Virus record (IMG/VR): IMGVR_UViG_3300029993_000005
Coordinates: 166,111-230,110 of that record
Source of the DNA: a virus
Length of the DNA: 64,000 nucleotides
Direction: 5' to 3' (one strand)
Each line of letters begins with the position of its first letter. Position 1 is the first letter of the stretch. Under the pieces are notes generated by a model, which saw only the letters and a program-made list of their open reading frames with translations, was not told where the DNA came from and ran no database searches. Positions 33,098-41,367 of the stretch are shown here, piece after piece. The position numbers and the translations under genes were made by a program.

Positions 33098-33771
33098 TAC
33101 TGCTCCTCTGTAGGGAAGGCGAAGAACTGCGAGCTAACAATTTGGCTGTTCACGCCTCCGATTTGTGCATTCACATTGATTTGATTCGTCTTGCCCATTT
33201 TTGCAGTGTAGGGTTCACTGATATAGCCGTGGATAGTGGCTAGTACAGTAATTTCGTATTTCGTTTCTTGCTCTACGATATTTTCACGCTGAGGAATATT
33301 GATTGACTCAGCTAGCGTCAGGCCTATGCCGAATTGTTTCAAGCCATAGTCCACACTGAACTTTAAATAGCCTGCTCTTCTGGCTAGGAGCCATCGTCGG
33401 ACAAATGCCCTAACCGATCCTTGCTCTATAGAATCAAATTTGTTGGTTACGTAGGTCACTTCGATGTCGAAATTAGTGGGTTGAATCCGCGCCATTTGAA
33501 TTGTGTCGTCAGATCTCACACCAATCCTAATTCCCCTACGTACCCATTGATGAGGGTTATAACTTTCGTTGTTGACGCTAGTCGTCTGGATCACAAAATA
33601 AGCATAGGGATAAGTCAGCGTCTTTCCCTGACCGAATAGCGCATCTAGGACCTTCGTCTTATCGTTCTGGTTAATGAACGCACATTTAGCACAACCGAAT
33701 ACTTGCTGGAATCGTTGAGCAAATCCCTCCATCACAAACATGTCCAGGGGTTGTACTGAAGGATCACTCAT
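33097..33771 (-). CDS. Unknown virion protein, probably neck or tail-completion
   Basis: About 224 residues from the ATG at 33771; the frame is open to 33777. MSDPSVQPLDMFVMEGFAQ... includes YPYAYFVIQTTSVN and a beta-rich central part (ARIQPTNFDIEVTYVTNKFDS), then YEITVLATIHGYIS near the end. Length, beta-rich composition and position immediately upstream of the sheath suggest a tail terminator or neck protein. The match is contextual, not by signature. Confidence 0.72.
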   Translation of the reverse strand: MSDPSVQPLDMFVMEGFAQRFQQVFGCAKCAFINQNDKTKVLDALFGQGKTLTYPYAYFVIQTTSVNNESYNPHQWVRRGIRIGVRSDDTIQMARIQPTNFDIEVTYVTNKFDSIEQGSVRAFVRRWLLARRAGYLKFSVDYGLKQFGIGLTLAESINIPQRENIVEQETKYEITVLATIHGYISEPYTAKMGKTNQINVNAQIGGVNSQIVSSQFFAFPTEEQ

Positions 33772-33802
33772 AAGCAACTCCTTTGTGTAGTACTAAAACT
33801 AA

Positions 33803-33847
33803 AACTAAAAGAAAAAGGGCACGGCGGTTCGAATCACCGGCGTGCCC
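33803..33847 (-). terminator. Terminator with T-loop-like apex
   Basis: On the minus strand GGGCACGCCGGT, loop GATTCGA, ACCGCCGTGCCC (one mismatch), then TTTTTCTTTTAG. Downstream of the 33878-34297 gene. The plus-strand apex reads GGTTCGAATC, as in tRNA T-arms, but no tRNA is present. Confidence 0.85.
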
Positions 33848-33877
33848 TTCTTTGTTGAAACTTTTGACTATGGATTA

Positions 33878-34297
33878 TTACTTTTTCTTGGTAGGAATCA
33901 ATTCAGCCAAGGCTTTAGCAAACAGAGCTTTAGCCAATGCCTCTTTATCATCCGTCTTATCCTCGTCCTCAACAGCCTCGTCTTCTACTTCTTCAGGCTC
34001 GCCTTCGGGTTCGGCTTCAGCCTCAACCTCTTTACCCTCTTCGTCTTGGTCACCAACCAGATGATCCAGAGCTTTTTCTTCAGCCGCTTTTACCTTAACT
34101 TTCTTGGCATTAGCCGTAGCCTCTACCTTGGCTGTGTAGGCCTGAGCATTATTATGCTCAAGAATAGCGATAGCCGACTGCACGTCCGGTTGGCTAAGAG
34201 CTTTAGCAAAAAGAGCTGCTGCCGTTTTAGGCTTGCCCTTTGATGCTTGCTCCATGGCCAATACCACGTAGTCCAAGGACTTGTTGTAAGTCTTCAT
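33878..34297 (-). CDS. Acidic Ala/Glu-rich protein, possible head core protein
   Basis: 139 residues. A helical N-terminus (MKTYNKSLDYVVLAMEQASK) is followed by AALFAKAL, a Lys/Ala region, a very acidic central stretch (about 80-120), and a second ALFAKALAEL before a Lys tail. The repeat of A-x-LFAKAL at both ends is notable. Composition resembles prohead core or internal proteins. It lies directly between the capsid and tail genes. No family is firmly recognised. Confidence 0.72.
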   Translation of the reverse strand: MKTYNKSLDYVVLAMEQASKGKPKTAAALFAKALSQPDVQSAIAILEHNNAQAYTAKVEATANAKKVKVKAAEEKALDHLVGDQDEEGKEVEAEAEPEGEPEEVEDEAVEDEDKTDDKEALAKALFAKALAELIPTKKK

Positions 34298-34348
34298 GAT
34301 TCATTCCTTTTGAATTCGGTAATTGTAAGGTTCGACGTATTTTGAGCA

Positions 34349-35377
34349 CTAAATCAACAACTTTAAATTGAGCAAGCGTGTAATCTCATTTTTAGTCCAG
34401 AACTTTTCAGTGGGGTAAAACATCCCATCGATATGAACATAAGTCTTGTACTCGGCAAAATGCAGACTTGCAGCTTCCGCTTTAGCACGGTTCTCTATCA
34501 GAGCTTCTTCTTTGGGCATCCAGTGATAATCTCTTAACCCTAGAGACGACAAATCTTTAATCTCTATATAAGTATCTCCAACCTTAAAATCTGGAGAATA
34601 CTTAGCCATTCTATTTAGTCTTGGATTAAAATAATCTACTGATTCCTTGGGTTCATATACTATGTCGTCAACGGGAGTAGCCCTGTGTTTAACTAAATGC
34701 TCAACAAAGGCTTTCTCGATCAACGACCTAGTATTGAAATCCTTACCATTAATTCTGAACTTAAACCATATGTGATTTGGGTGGCAGATAGGACATATTC
34801 CAATAGTTTTTAGCTTGAAGAGAGTTTCAGGTTGATGACTTACCTTATGCCCACATTTAATATATTGATGCAAGATCGGAGTCTTCGTACCTTTATACTT
34901 CTCTATGACACGTATGTTATTACTACGTTCTGTCACTTCAGCTACATAAACATCATTCGGTTTCTTAACCCAAGGTCTACACTTGGAGCACGGATCTATG
35001 CACATATTGAAACAAGACAATCGCATGTCGAACACAAAACCGCAGTTATGCTTGTAGGTGAAAACAGTGCTATCTTTACTGCCTTCACCTTCTGTAATTT
35101 TTATGCATTTGTAGTCACCTTTACCTGCACTTTTTAGATGTTCGGTATAAGTTTTAGGCGTTCTCTTAACTTTGTAGAACTGCCGTTTATGAGTACATCT
35201 ACATGCGTGTCCCATCTTACTGTGCTTGCATTCAACAATCCGCAACTCATTACAAGCATTACATTTAACCTCAAACTTGCGGTCACCCAAGACCCTGAGC
35301 AACTTATAGTTAAACGTTACTGAATACTTGTGAGCATAGTCCTCAGGACTAAGTGGTTTAGGTCCAGTCTTTGCCAT
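34349..35377 (-). CDS. Putative freestanding homing endonuclease (PD-(D/E)XK type)
   Basis: About 342 residues from MAKTGPKPLSPEDY at 35377. The N-terminal two thirds carry a series of Cys pairs (CNAC, CRC, CSKC, CPIC) typical of repeated zinc-ribbon DNA-binding modules in phage homing nucleases. The C-terminal third has KYSPDFKVGDTYIEIKDL, an Asp...Glu-x-Lys nuclease core near residue 262. It sits between the capsid gene and tail-side genes, where freestanding homing endonucleases often invade phage genomes. The nuclease assignment is good; the homing role is inference. Confidence 0.78.
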   Translation of the reverse strand: MAKTGPKPLSPEDYAHKYSVTFNYKLLRVLGDRKFEVKCNACNELRIVECKHSKMGHACRCTHKRQFYKVKRTPKTYTEHLKSAGKGDYKCIKITEGEGSKDSTVFTYKHNCGFVFDMRLSCFNMCIDPCSKCRPWVKKPNDVYVAEVTERSNNIRVIEKYKGTKTPILHQYIKCGHKVSHQPETLFKLKTIGICPICHPNHIWFKFRINGKDFNTRSLIEKAFVEHLVKHRATPVDDIVYEPKESVDYFNPRLNRMAKYSPDFKVGDTYIEIKDLSSLGLRDYHWMPKEEALIENRAKAEAASLHFAEYKTYVHIDGMFYPTEKFWTKNEITRLLNLKLLI

Positions 35378-35535
35378 TATTCTGTCCAATAATATTTAAT
35401 TTGATGAGGTAGATTAGTCCGGACAGGAACCAATCAGGGCCGCTAAACCTTTTCCCTCAAACTCGTTCAAGCTTCTGATAGAGAACCGCGCTAAACACGG
35501 AGTCTTAAGGCTTATTGTTGATTAAACGTTGGTGC

Positions 35536-36627
35536 CTACACACGTAAACCTTTCGCGACGGATCTGCTGTTGGCGATAGACACGGCCAAACTTTCATACA
35601 TCACCCATCCGCGACCCGGAATACGCTCAATAGAAATGTCGATAGGTTGCGATTGCAGGCCACCACGATCCGAGTAAGCACCGTGATTCAATGCATCGGC
35701 AATGACGAAGAACTCACCTTGGTTCAACACCTTATGTTCCGGATGACGATAAGCGTCCGAAGTAATCGTGCAACCATACATCACACCCAGTTCACCGGTC
35801 AGCAACAACTCGTGACGTGCAACCGGATCAATGGCGGCAAAGAAATCCGAATTACCGATGATGTCCTGATAGATATCGGTAGCGATCAGGACATGCGGTG
35901 CTTTCAGGCCCCAGCGCGTAACGTTCGTCATTACTTGAGCGAACGTGTAGGGCGTAAGCTGACCTGAGATAATCGACAGCGGATTATCAATACCTACGAT
36001 CTGATTCACCTGGTTGTACCACAAGCGATCTTCACCCACCATGATTGCTTCGGTTGCTTCAACATACTTCTCTTGCAGAACGTCGCCAGCTGATTGGTTC
36101 AACTCGTTCATCGGAATAAACGGACGAGTAACGACTTGCATTTCCGGCGGTGTAAACCATTTATCGCGAGTGATCTGCGACTGAATCTTGGTGGGGCTAG
36201 TCGAGTACACAGCCGTTACGTTTTTAGTACGCAAGGGGAACCGTGGGATAGCGCCTTGCTCGACGGTAATCTTCGTCAAGTACTTGCGCATAAAACCCTG
36301 ACGATTTGCCGTGATATACAAAGAATCGCTAATCTTTTCACCCAAGACACGATGGGCTTCTTTGTCGTTGAACGCTGCTTGCACTAGTTCGCGACTAAGC
36401 TTGACTTGTTGCTCTGCGCTAGCAAATACACCATCAGCAGCCAAGGAACCATTCGAGGATGCAGCCAAGAACTTTTGTTGGCGGTTAATAAGGTCACGTT
36501 TATCCGATGCATTAATTTCACCGTTACGACCAATTGCACGCTCACCTTCTTGCATGCCGTCGAAACGATACTCGGATGCTGCCACCATTGGCGTCTTCGA
36601 CGCCCGAACCTGAACTTTTGTACGCAT
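35536..36627 (-). CDS. Major capsid protein (HK97 fold)
   Basis: 363 residues with HK97-like capsid features of SPO1-like and jumbo myoviruses. The N-terminal extension (about 1-80, MRTKVQVRASKTPMVAASEY...) has several possible protease sites and may be trimmed. The core includes SDSLYITANRQGFMRKYLTK, IPMNELNQSAGDVLQEKYVEA, the E-loop/P-domain helices, ELLLTGELGVMYGCTITSDA and the ending VMYESLAVSIANSRSVAKGL. The gene follows scaffold and decoration genes in the usual head-assembly order. GGAG lies eight bases upstream of the start. The start of the protein resembles the AAxRL leaders only loosely (VQVRAS). Confidence 0.9.
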   Translation of the reverse strand: MRTKVQVRASKTPMVAASEYRFDGMQEGERAIGRNGEINASDKRDLINRQQKFLAASSNGSLAADGVFASAEQQVKLSRELVQAAFNDKEAHRVLGEKISDSLYITANRQGFMRKYLTKITVEQGAIPRFPLRTKNVTAVYSTSPTKIQSQITRDKWFTPPEMQVVTRPFIPMNELNQSAGDVLQEKYVEATEAIMVGEDRLWYNQVNQIVGIDNPLSIISGQLTPYTFAQVMTNVTRWGLKAPHVLIATDIYQDIIGNSDFFAAIDPVARHELLLTGELGVMYGCTITSDAYRHPEHKVLNQGEFFVIADALNHGAYSDRGGLQSQPIDISIERIPGRGWVMYESLAVSIANSRSVAKGLRV

Positions 36628-36653
36628 CTTAATACTCCGTTATTTTGTTTAAG

Positions 36654-36693
36654 TTAGGACCACTAATTAAATGATTAACCTTAGTGATCCTAA
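36654..36693. promoter_or_regulatory. Intercistronic hairpin upstream of the capsid gene
   Basis: TTAGGACCACTAA and TTAGTGATCCTAA form a 13-bp stem with one mismatch between the decoration and capsid genes. No U-run; likely mRNA processing or stability rather than termination. Confidence 0.55.
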
Positions 36694-36712
36694 ATTTGTT
36701 CTTAACTAGTTA

Positions 36713-37414
36713 TCAATTCGAGGCCGAGAACTCAATACCCAACCACGGATAGTCTTGACCCGGAACAGCAATAACCGAACCAGGAATACCCACATTCGGG
36801 CCAGCAGTAGTGTTAGCCAAAGTAACTTGACCACTCGCACCCAAGGCCAATTGCGTAGCAGTAGTCGAACCCGCAGCAGCCCAGTTTTGCGAAGCATCGA
36901 ATTCCGAGGTGAAGATGACACCGCGAGTAGCAACGCCGATTTGACCCACGTAGGCACCGCTGTAACCACCCGGTTGAACATCACCAAACAAGGCCCGTTC
37001 TTGAACAATGGTCAGGCTGTACTTGTAGGTAACGTTCACCGTGTCACCAGCGGTCAGGCCCGTGACCTGATTACCAACAACCGTCGGGCTAGTAACCGGA
37101 GCATTAGCCGTAACGTCGAATACGAAAACCTGACCAGAAACCGGCGTCAGGCTCAACGTAATTGCCCCCGTCGACGGAACCAGGAATTGTTCTACTTTGT
37201 TGTAATACGATTCAGGGAAAGGCAAGGCCGAGGTACCGGCAACAACGAACCCTTGGAAAATATCAGATGCGGTACCCGTCGATACCAAAACACCGGCCGA
37301 AGTATTACCTTGAGTACGAACCAAGGCCTGGCCTTCAGCCAAAAAGATTGCGCCGGGTGCAGTCAGCATCTCGGTCGAATCGGAGAGTCGAGTTCCTGGA
37401 AAATACAAGCTCAT
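36713..37414 (-). CDS. Putative capsid decoration/head protein
   Basis: 233 residues, beta-rich and Gly/Thr/Val-rich, with no signal peptide. It contains an internal Ig-like stretch (SGQVFVFDVTANAPVTSP) and QERALFGDVQPGGYSGAYVGQ, followed by GVATRGVIFTSEFDASQNW. Its location between scaffold and capsid genes, own strong AGGAG site and flanking hairpins fit an abundant capsid-binding protein. The assignment rests on context and composition. Confidence 0.68.
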   Translation of the reverse strand: MSLYFPGTRLSDSTEMLTAPGAIFLAEGQALVRTQGNTSAGVLVSTGTASDIFQGFVVAGTSALPFPESYYNKVEQFLVPSTGAITLSLTPVSGQVFVFDVTANAPVTSPTVVGNQVTGLTAGDTVNVTYKYSLTIVQERALFGDVQPGGYSGAYVGQIGVATRGVIFTSEFDASQNWAAAGSTTATQLALGASGQVTLANTTAGPNVGIPGSVIAVPGQDYPWLGIEFSASN

Positions 37415-37455
37415 GATGTGAAACTCCTGTTTGGAATTTGTAAATAATTAGGCAG

Positions 37456-37493
37456 CGGGAACTATAAAACTTGAAGTGTTAATTAAGTTCCCG
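37456..37493. promoter_or_regulatory. Intercistronic hairpin between scaffold and decoration genes
   Basis: CGGGAACT and AGTTCCCG form a perfect 8-bp stem with a possible inner AACTT/AAGTT stem. No clear U-run. Parallels the hairpin before the capsid gene. Confidence 0.55.
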
Positions 37494-37533
37494 TCACCAT
37501 TAAATTAAGGATTGTGTGAACTTAGACTTAGGA

Positions 37534-39177
37534 TTAAGCAAAAGGCAAAGGAGCTTTACCCGAAAGCACGGCCGCAGCATTTACCGAATAACCGGTTGAG
37601 CTTGCCTTTACTTCGTTGATACGGCGATGAATCGGTCCACGCAACAGCGCTGCTTGAACCGTGTTGGGGGCCTGTTCTTCTGCAAATTCATCGTTGAACT
37701 CGTCATCAGAATCACCAGCAGCGAATTCCGATTGAAAATCCGGGCTAGCCGAGTCACCGAACAAGTCTTCTTCGTCATCAGTGCTGGTGCCTGCTTCATC
37801 GCTAGTCATGTCCAAGGCAGATGCAAATGCATTACGTTGAACTTCAGGCAAGCCCGAAAGTTTGTTAGCAACAGTGAGAATCGATTTAGCGTAATCCACA
37901 CCGTAGCTAGCAAATACCCGACGAACTAACGACACGCCACCGCGAACACCTGCAGCCTGCAATTCTTCTTCTAGGGCTGCACGCAGTTCATTGCGCGTAT
38001 CCTTGAAGTACTGTTTGTTGATGCCAACAGCAGCAATTGCCAAGCATTGATTCAGGGCATCGTTAGAAACTTGATTAGAACGACGAACGGCAGCTGTCAA
38101 TTTAGCGGCTTTAGCCTCAACACGTTTGTTCAGTACTTCTTGAGAACCTACGTTGACGGTGGCCAGTACAAATCCCATCTTTTTCAAGCCCGCACGCAAG
38201 CCATGTTTTTGCATCTCAACTTCAGTTACTTCCTGGAATTGATCCGACAAATACATGTCGCCATGACCCGCTTTTACAGCTACTTTTTTGCCCAGAGATG
38301 CAACAATACGATTAGCTTTAATTGCGTGAACTCGGGTCCCCACAGTAGCGAATACAACGTCGTCGCCTTCATCATCCGTACCATCTACGTCCAACAAGGC
38401 TACGTTGTCTGCTTTATCAGCAACGGGTGCAACTTCAAGCTCATCCGAATCTTCAGTGTCCGTGTCCGTGTCGTCTTCGTCGTCAAACTCCGAATTAACT
38501 TCTTCGGCGTCACCGGCGTCCCAGTTATCATCAACTTCCAACAGCGATTGAGGATTGTCACCGTCTTTCAATTCGACTTCCTCGTTATCGAAATCGGCAT
38601 CGACTTCATCTGCTTCCTCCGTATCATCCGAATCTTCAGTGTCAGTGTCTGCATCTGAGCCAACCGTCAAATAACCGGCAGCAGGATCAACTGCATTCGG
38701 AAGATTAGTGGTTGCTTGCTGGCCCGGTACATTCGGATCGTTGTCAGCCTTAACTTTATTGGCTTTCAAGGTTCCAGAATCAGGACCACCGGCTTTAAAA
38801 TTAGCATCAGCATCGGGACCTTTAACCGTATCTAGATCAACTTCATCAGCTGCATCATCAGCGTCCAATCTGGCTTGCGCAGGATGTTTCTTGGGCGAAA
38901 CCTTCGACAGAGGAACTGGTTTAGTTTTACCCGGCTTAGCCGCTGCCGTGGTTCGACCCCCGTTGTTCATCTTCGATTTCTTGTTGTATTCTTCGTTGTT
39001 ATTGAAGTGTGTAGAACCGCCTTCGTCGTCCTCCGGATCAGTCAGAGTTTCCGGCACTTGATGGTTCAAAGCCTGTTGACCATTATCGTCAGCGGGCTTC
39101 GTCGTGTTATTTGGAAAATGCGTGCTGGTGCTAGACTGGGCTTCAGCTTCGACTTTCCGCTTGGTACCGATGGTCAT
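37534..39177 (-). CDS. Acidic scaffold / prohead core protein
   Basis: 547 residues. The first 275 or so are disordered and strongly acidic, with Asp/Thr/Glu-rich stretches such as DADTDTEDSDDTEEADEVD. A folded helical region (about 280-445) includes LRAGLKKMGFVLATVNVGSQ and VRRVFASYGVDYAKSILTVA. A second acidic segment and a C-terminal tail (GYSVNAAAVLSGKAPLPFA) follow. Composition, size and position immediately upstream of capsid and downstream of the protease gene are those of a scaffold that is cleaved during head maturation. No T4 gp22 signature is visible. Confidence 0.75.
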   Translation of the reverse strand: MTIGTKRKVEAEAQSSTSTHFPNNTTKPADDNGQQALNHQVPETLTDPEDDEGGSTHFNNNEEYNKKSKMNNGGRTTAAAKPGKTKPVPLSKVSPKKHPAQARLDADDAADEVDLDTVKGPDADANFKAGGPDSGTLKANKVKADNDPNVPGQQATTNLPNAVDPAAGYLTVGSDADTDTEDSDDTEEADEVDADFDNEEVELKDGDNPQSLLEVDDNWDAGDAEEVNSEFDDEDDTDTDTEDSDELEVAPVADKADNVALLDVDGTDDEGDDVVFATVGTRVHAIKANRIVASLGKKVAVKAGHGDMYLSDQFQEVTEVEMQKHGLRAGLKKMGFVLATVNVGSQEVLNKRVEAKAAKLTAAVRRSNQVSNDALNQCLAIAAVGINKQYFKDTRNELRAALEEELQAAGVRGGVSLVRRVFASYGVDYAKSILTVANKLSGLPEVQRNAFASALDMTSDEAGTSTDDEEDLFGDSASPDFQSEFAAGDSDDEFNDEFAEEQAPNTVQAALLRGPIHRRINEVKASSTGYSVNAAAVLSGKAPLPFA

Positions 39178-39504
39178 AGTGTTCCTCGCTCAAAAGTTAA
39201 TATGTAGGGATTACAATGACGCGCGTCCTAATAATCTCACATACAGTAAAATTAACGTATGTGCGGAATTAAGAATCGGAATTTGAATTACAAATGCTGG
39301 GGATTGATAACTGGATTTTAAATTTAATTAATAACTACGAATAATTATTAATTAAGCTGTAGGACGAATGTGGGTGCCGAGTATTTATAATTAAATACTG
39401 GAAATTGAAGAGTGAGGAGTGAAGAGTTAATAACGCATTGAGGACAAAAAGAAAGCCACCGATTTCATTTAAGAAAAGGGTGGCTTTTATACTGCTAATT
39501 AAAA
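39178..39504 (-). promoter_or_regulatory. AT-rich intergenic control region before the scaffold gene
   Basis: The only gap above 300 bases in the window; no gene is visible in it. Two perfect inverted repeats lie here: TTAATTAATAA/TTATTAATTAA (39324-39334 and 39345-39355) and AGTATTTA/TAAATACT (39380-39387 and 39392-39399). The minus strand reads TATAAATA at 39389-39382, identical to the T4 late promoter core, about 205 bases upstream of the scaffold start. The protease-gene terminator closes the region at its upper end. Confidence 0.6.
39452..39487 (-). terminator. Terminator downstream of the prohead protease gene
   Basis: On the minus strand AAAGCCACC, 18-base loop, GGTGGCTTTCTTTTTG; a 9-bp perfect stem with a U-run. 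It separates protease transcription from the scaffold-capsid unit. Confidence 0.8.
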
Positions 39505-40410
39505 CTATAAAAACTGCTGAGGTTTTGAACTTCCAGGGACATCTAAATCTGCTTTTACTTCTGACGTCCAAGGATACTCAACCCAATCTGAAAGGGCTGA
39601 CGCCCAAGCTGGATCCCGAACAATGGAACACTCTATCGGACTTATTCCGTGAGCATTCAAAAATGCTAAATGCGATGAGCCATCATAATCTTGATAGCGT
39701 TTCCAATTGACGTTGTCCGTACCTGAAGTATGTGAGCAACGTCTGTCCTTAGAGCAAACGGTTCCGCAATAACCGCAGGTAAAACTATCGACTAGAGCAC
39801 CCATAGAATAAGTATTAATTGTTCCATCTAAAACCTGTTGAGCAATGTCCGGATACTTATTTTTATCAATGCCTAAAAGACCCATCACTTTCCACAGTTT
39901 TCCATTCCCATAACCCTGGACTTTATTGAAAGATGCGTCAAAGATAACTCCATGTGCCGTGGAGCAGTCCTCATTGGAATGTTCCTCATGGATCGGGCAA
40001 CCTACCCAGGCCTTATAAGACAATCTGTTTATTGGTGGTGGTTGAAATCTTACTAATTCGGAACGCGGAAATGCAATGCCGTTTCGATTAGGAAGATCGG
40101 ATGGACATATAATAGTCCGGACCAATATGTAGTCTTCAATACGGGGCGAAATTTTGTAGACCGGAGCACAGAAGGGTAGCCATGTTGCGTAATCCAGTTC
40201 ACTAATTCGCGCCATTTCTTTTTCAGCTTCAAACGTTTCGATTGATCGCTGAAGGTTATCTACTGAGTTGGTTTCTAACGTGCGTTCTAGAGGCACAGTA
40301 TCGGCTGTAACTTGATGCTGGTATTTAGCAACACTAAGCTTTTGGTGGGCACTGACACTGACACTGGCACGGGCACTCAGAAATGATTTTGGTACCTGAA
40401 GGTTAGCCAT
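39505..40410 (-). CDS. Putative prohead (head maturation) protease
   Basis: 301 residues. The arrangement PNRNGIAFPRSEL, GCPIHEEH (His141/His144), AHGVIFDASF and INTYSMGALVDSF (Ser202) matches the His...Ser order of myovirus prohead proteases that digest scaffold and trim capsid proteins. Unusually, a Cys cluster (Cys212, Cys215, Cys219, Cys225, His227) follows the putative catalytic Ser and looks like a zinc site. The N-terminal 35 residues (Ser/Ala/Lys-rich) may be self-cleaved. The gene lies just upstream of scaffold and capsid. If the AAxRL motif marks capsid cargo, this is the enzyme that would clip it. Confidence 0.72.
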   Translation of the reverse strand: MANLQVPKSFLSARASVSVSAHQKLSVAKYQHQVTADTVPLERTLETNSVDNLQRSIETFEAEKEMARISELDYATWLPFCAPVYKISPRIEDYILVRTIICPSDLPNRNGIAFPRSELVRFQPPPINRLSYKAWVGCPIHEEHSNEDCSTAHGVIFDASFNKVQGYGNGKLWKVMGLLGIDKNKYPDIAQQVLDGTINTYSMGALVDSFTCGYCGTVCSKDRRCSHTSGTDNVNWKRYQDYDGSSHLAFLNAHGISPIECSIVRDPAWASALSDWVEYPWTSEVKADLDVPGSSKPQQFL

Positions 40411-40417
40411 ATAGACC

Positions 40418-40810
40418 TCAATGAGATACTACGTAGAACTCACCAGCTTCAGTCCACGTAACCCGAATACACGAGAATAAATTAATTGTTGGTTGAACAA
40501 TCGTATCTGCAGGAACCGTCAGCGTGTTAGCCCATTTAACGGAGGCCTGGACCGCTGGATCAGGATTGGCAGCTAATCCCGCGTTCTGCAAGGTGAAGTC
40601 CACGGTACAGCCACCAGTCGATTGAAAAGCGTAACCCTGAAACAATTTATTATTTGAAGTACAGGACGCGGCCGTGAAATAAGCTACGTCTCCGGCCTTG
40701 CCAACAGCGCCAACCCAACTAATAATTCCGTCAGGTTGGTTGCTGATGCCAATACCATCGGCTCCACCTTTGAAATAGGCTGACCGATTGCTAATTACTT
40801 TGGCAACCAT
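40418..40810 (-). CDS. Unknown virion-type protein (130 residues)
   Basis: Begins MVAKVISNRSAYFKGGADGIG with a clear AAAGGA site; a compact beta-rich protein with several Cys (SCTSNN, GGCTVDF, FSCIRV) and a final strand GEFYVVSH. Ends eight bases before the protease gene. Likely a head decoration or stabilising protein by position and composition; no family recognised. Confidence 0.7.
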   Translation of the reverse strand: MVAKVISNRSAYFKGGADGIGISNQPDGIISWVGAVGKAGDVAYFTAASCTSNNKLFQGYAFQSTGGCTVDFTLQNAGLAANPDPAVQASVKWANTLTVPADTIVQPTINLFSCIRVTWTEAGEFYVVSH

Positions 40811-40825
40811 GATTCATCCTTTGAC

Positions 40826-41323
40826 TTAGGGTTGTGGCGTAACTTCGGGTTCGATTGTTTGTGTTGATTGTTCTACAACCGGAATACTTTCTGTAGCTGG
40901 TGCTGCAACTTCAGTTACTGCCTCTGGCGTAGGTTCAGCAACAGTCTCAATCACTGGCGTCTGCTCTACAGCCGGTGCAACAACTTCGGTAACTACAGGT
41001 TCAGCAACGGGTGCTGAATCCGTAATAGTTGATGCCTCAACAGCAGGGACTGGAGTTACCGGCGCTGCCGCAGGAGCCTCAACTTTAGGACCAGCAACTT
41101 GTGCACCAGCAGTAGTTTCTGCCTGCGGGTGGCCTGGAAAATCCTTGGTGATTGTCGAGGGATAAGCCAGACCATATTGAACCTGTTTCTTGGAAAGCCC
41201 AAGATGCAAATAAGCCCAGTCATAGAGTTCAAGCATATCTTTGTGCGCCAATTCCGCGCCCTCGGTAACCACGTGACCAGCCTCAGTCAATGCTGCTTTA
41301 ATTTTTGAGATATTGAAACTCAT
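40826..41323 (-). CDS. Head-associated protein with Pro/Ala/Glu-rich stalk
   Basis: 165 residues. The N-terminal 60 residues (ISKIKAALTEAGHVVTEGAE, then KKQVQYGLAYPSTIT) share a domain pattern with the start of the protein at 48514-49002: the K-A-A-L-x-x-A-G helix and the Y-G-x-A-Y-P-S ending. The remaining 105 residues are a Pro/Ala/Val/Glu/Thr repeat-like stalk without stable fold. The pair may use a common capsid-anchoring domain with different outer parts. AGGAG site upstream. Confidence 0.7.
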   Translation of the reverse strand: MSFNISKIKAALTEAGHVVTEGAELAHKDMLELYDWAYLHLGLSKKQVQYGLAYPSTITKDFPGHPQAETTAGAQVAGPKVEAPAAAPVTPVPAVEASTITDSAPVAEPVVTEVVAPAVEQTPVIETVAEPTPEAVTEVAAPATESIPVVEQSTQTIEPEVTPQP

Positions 41324-41367
41324 GTATAGCTCCTAGGTGAAGAATGGATTCATGAACAGCGCTACAA

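Noticed and set aside
33817-33847. Possible tRNA 3' half because of GGTTCGAATC
   Set aside because: No acceptor, D or anticodon arms are present, and the stem plus U-run form a complete intrinsic terminator for the minus strand.
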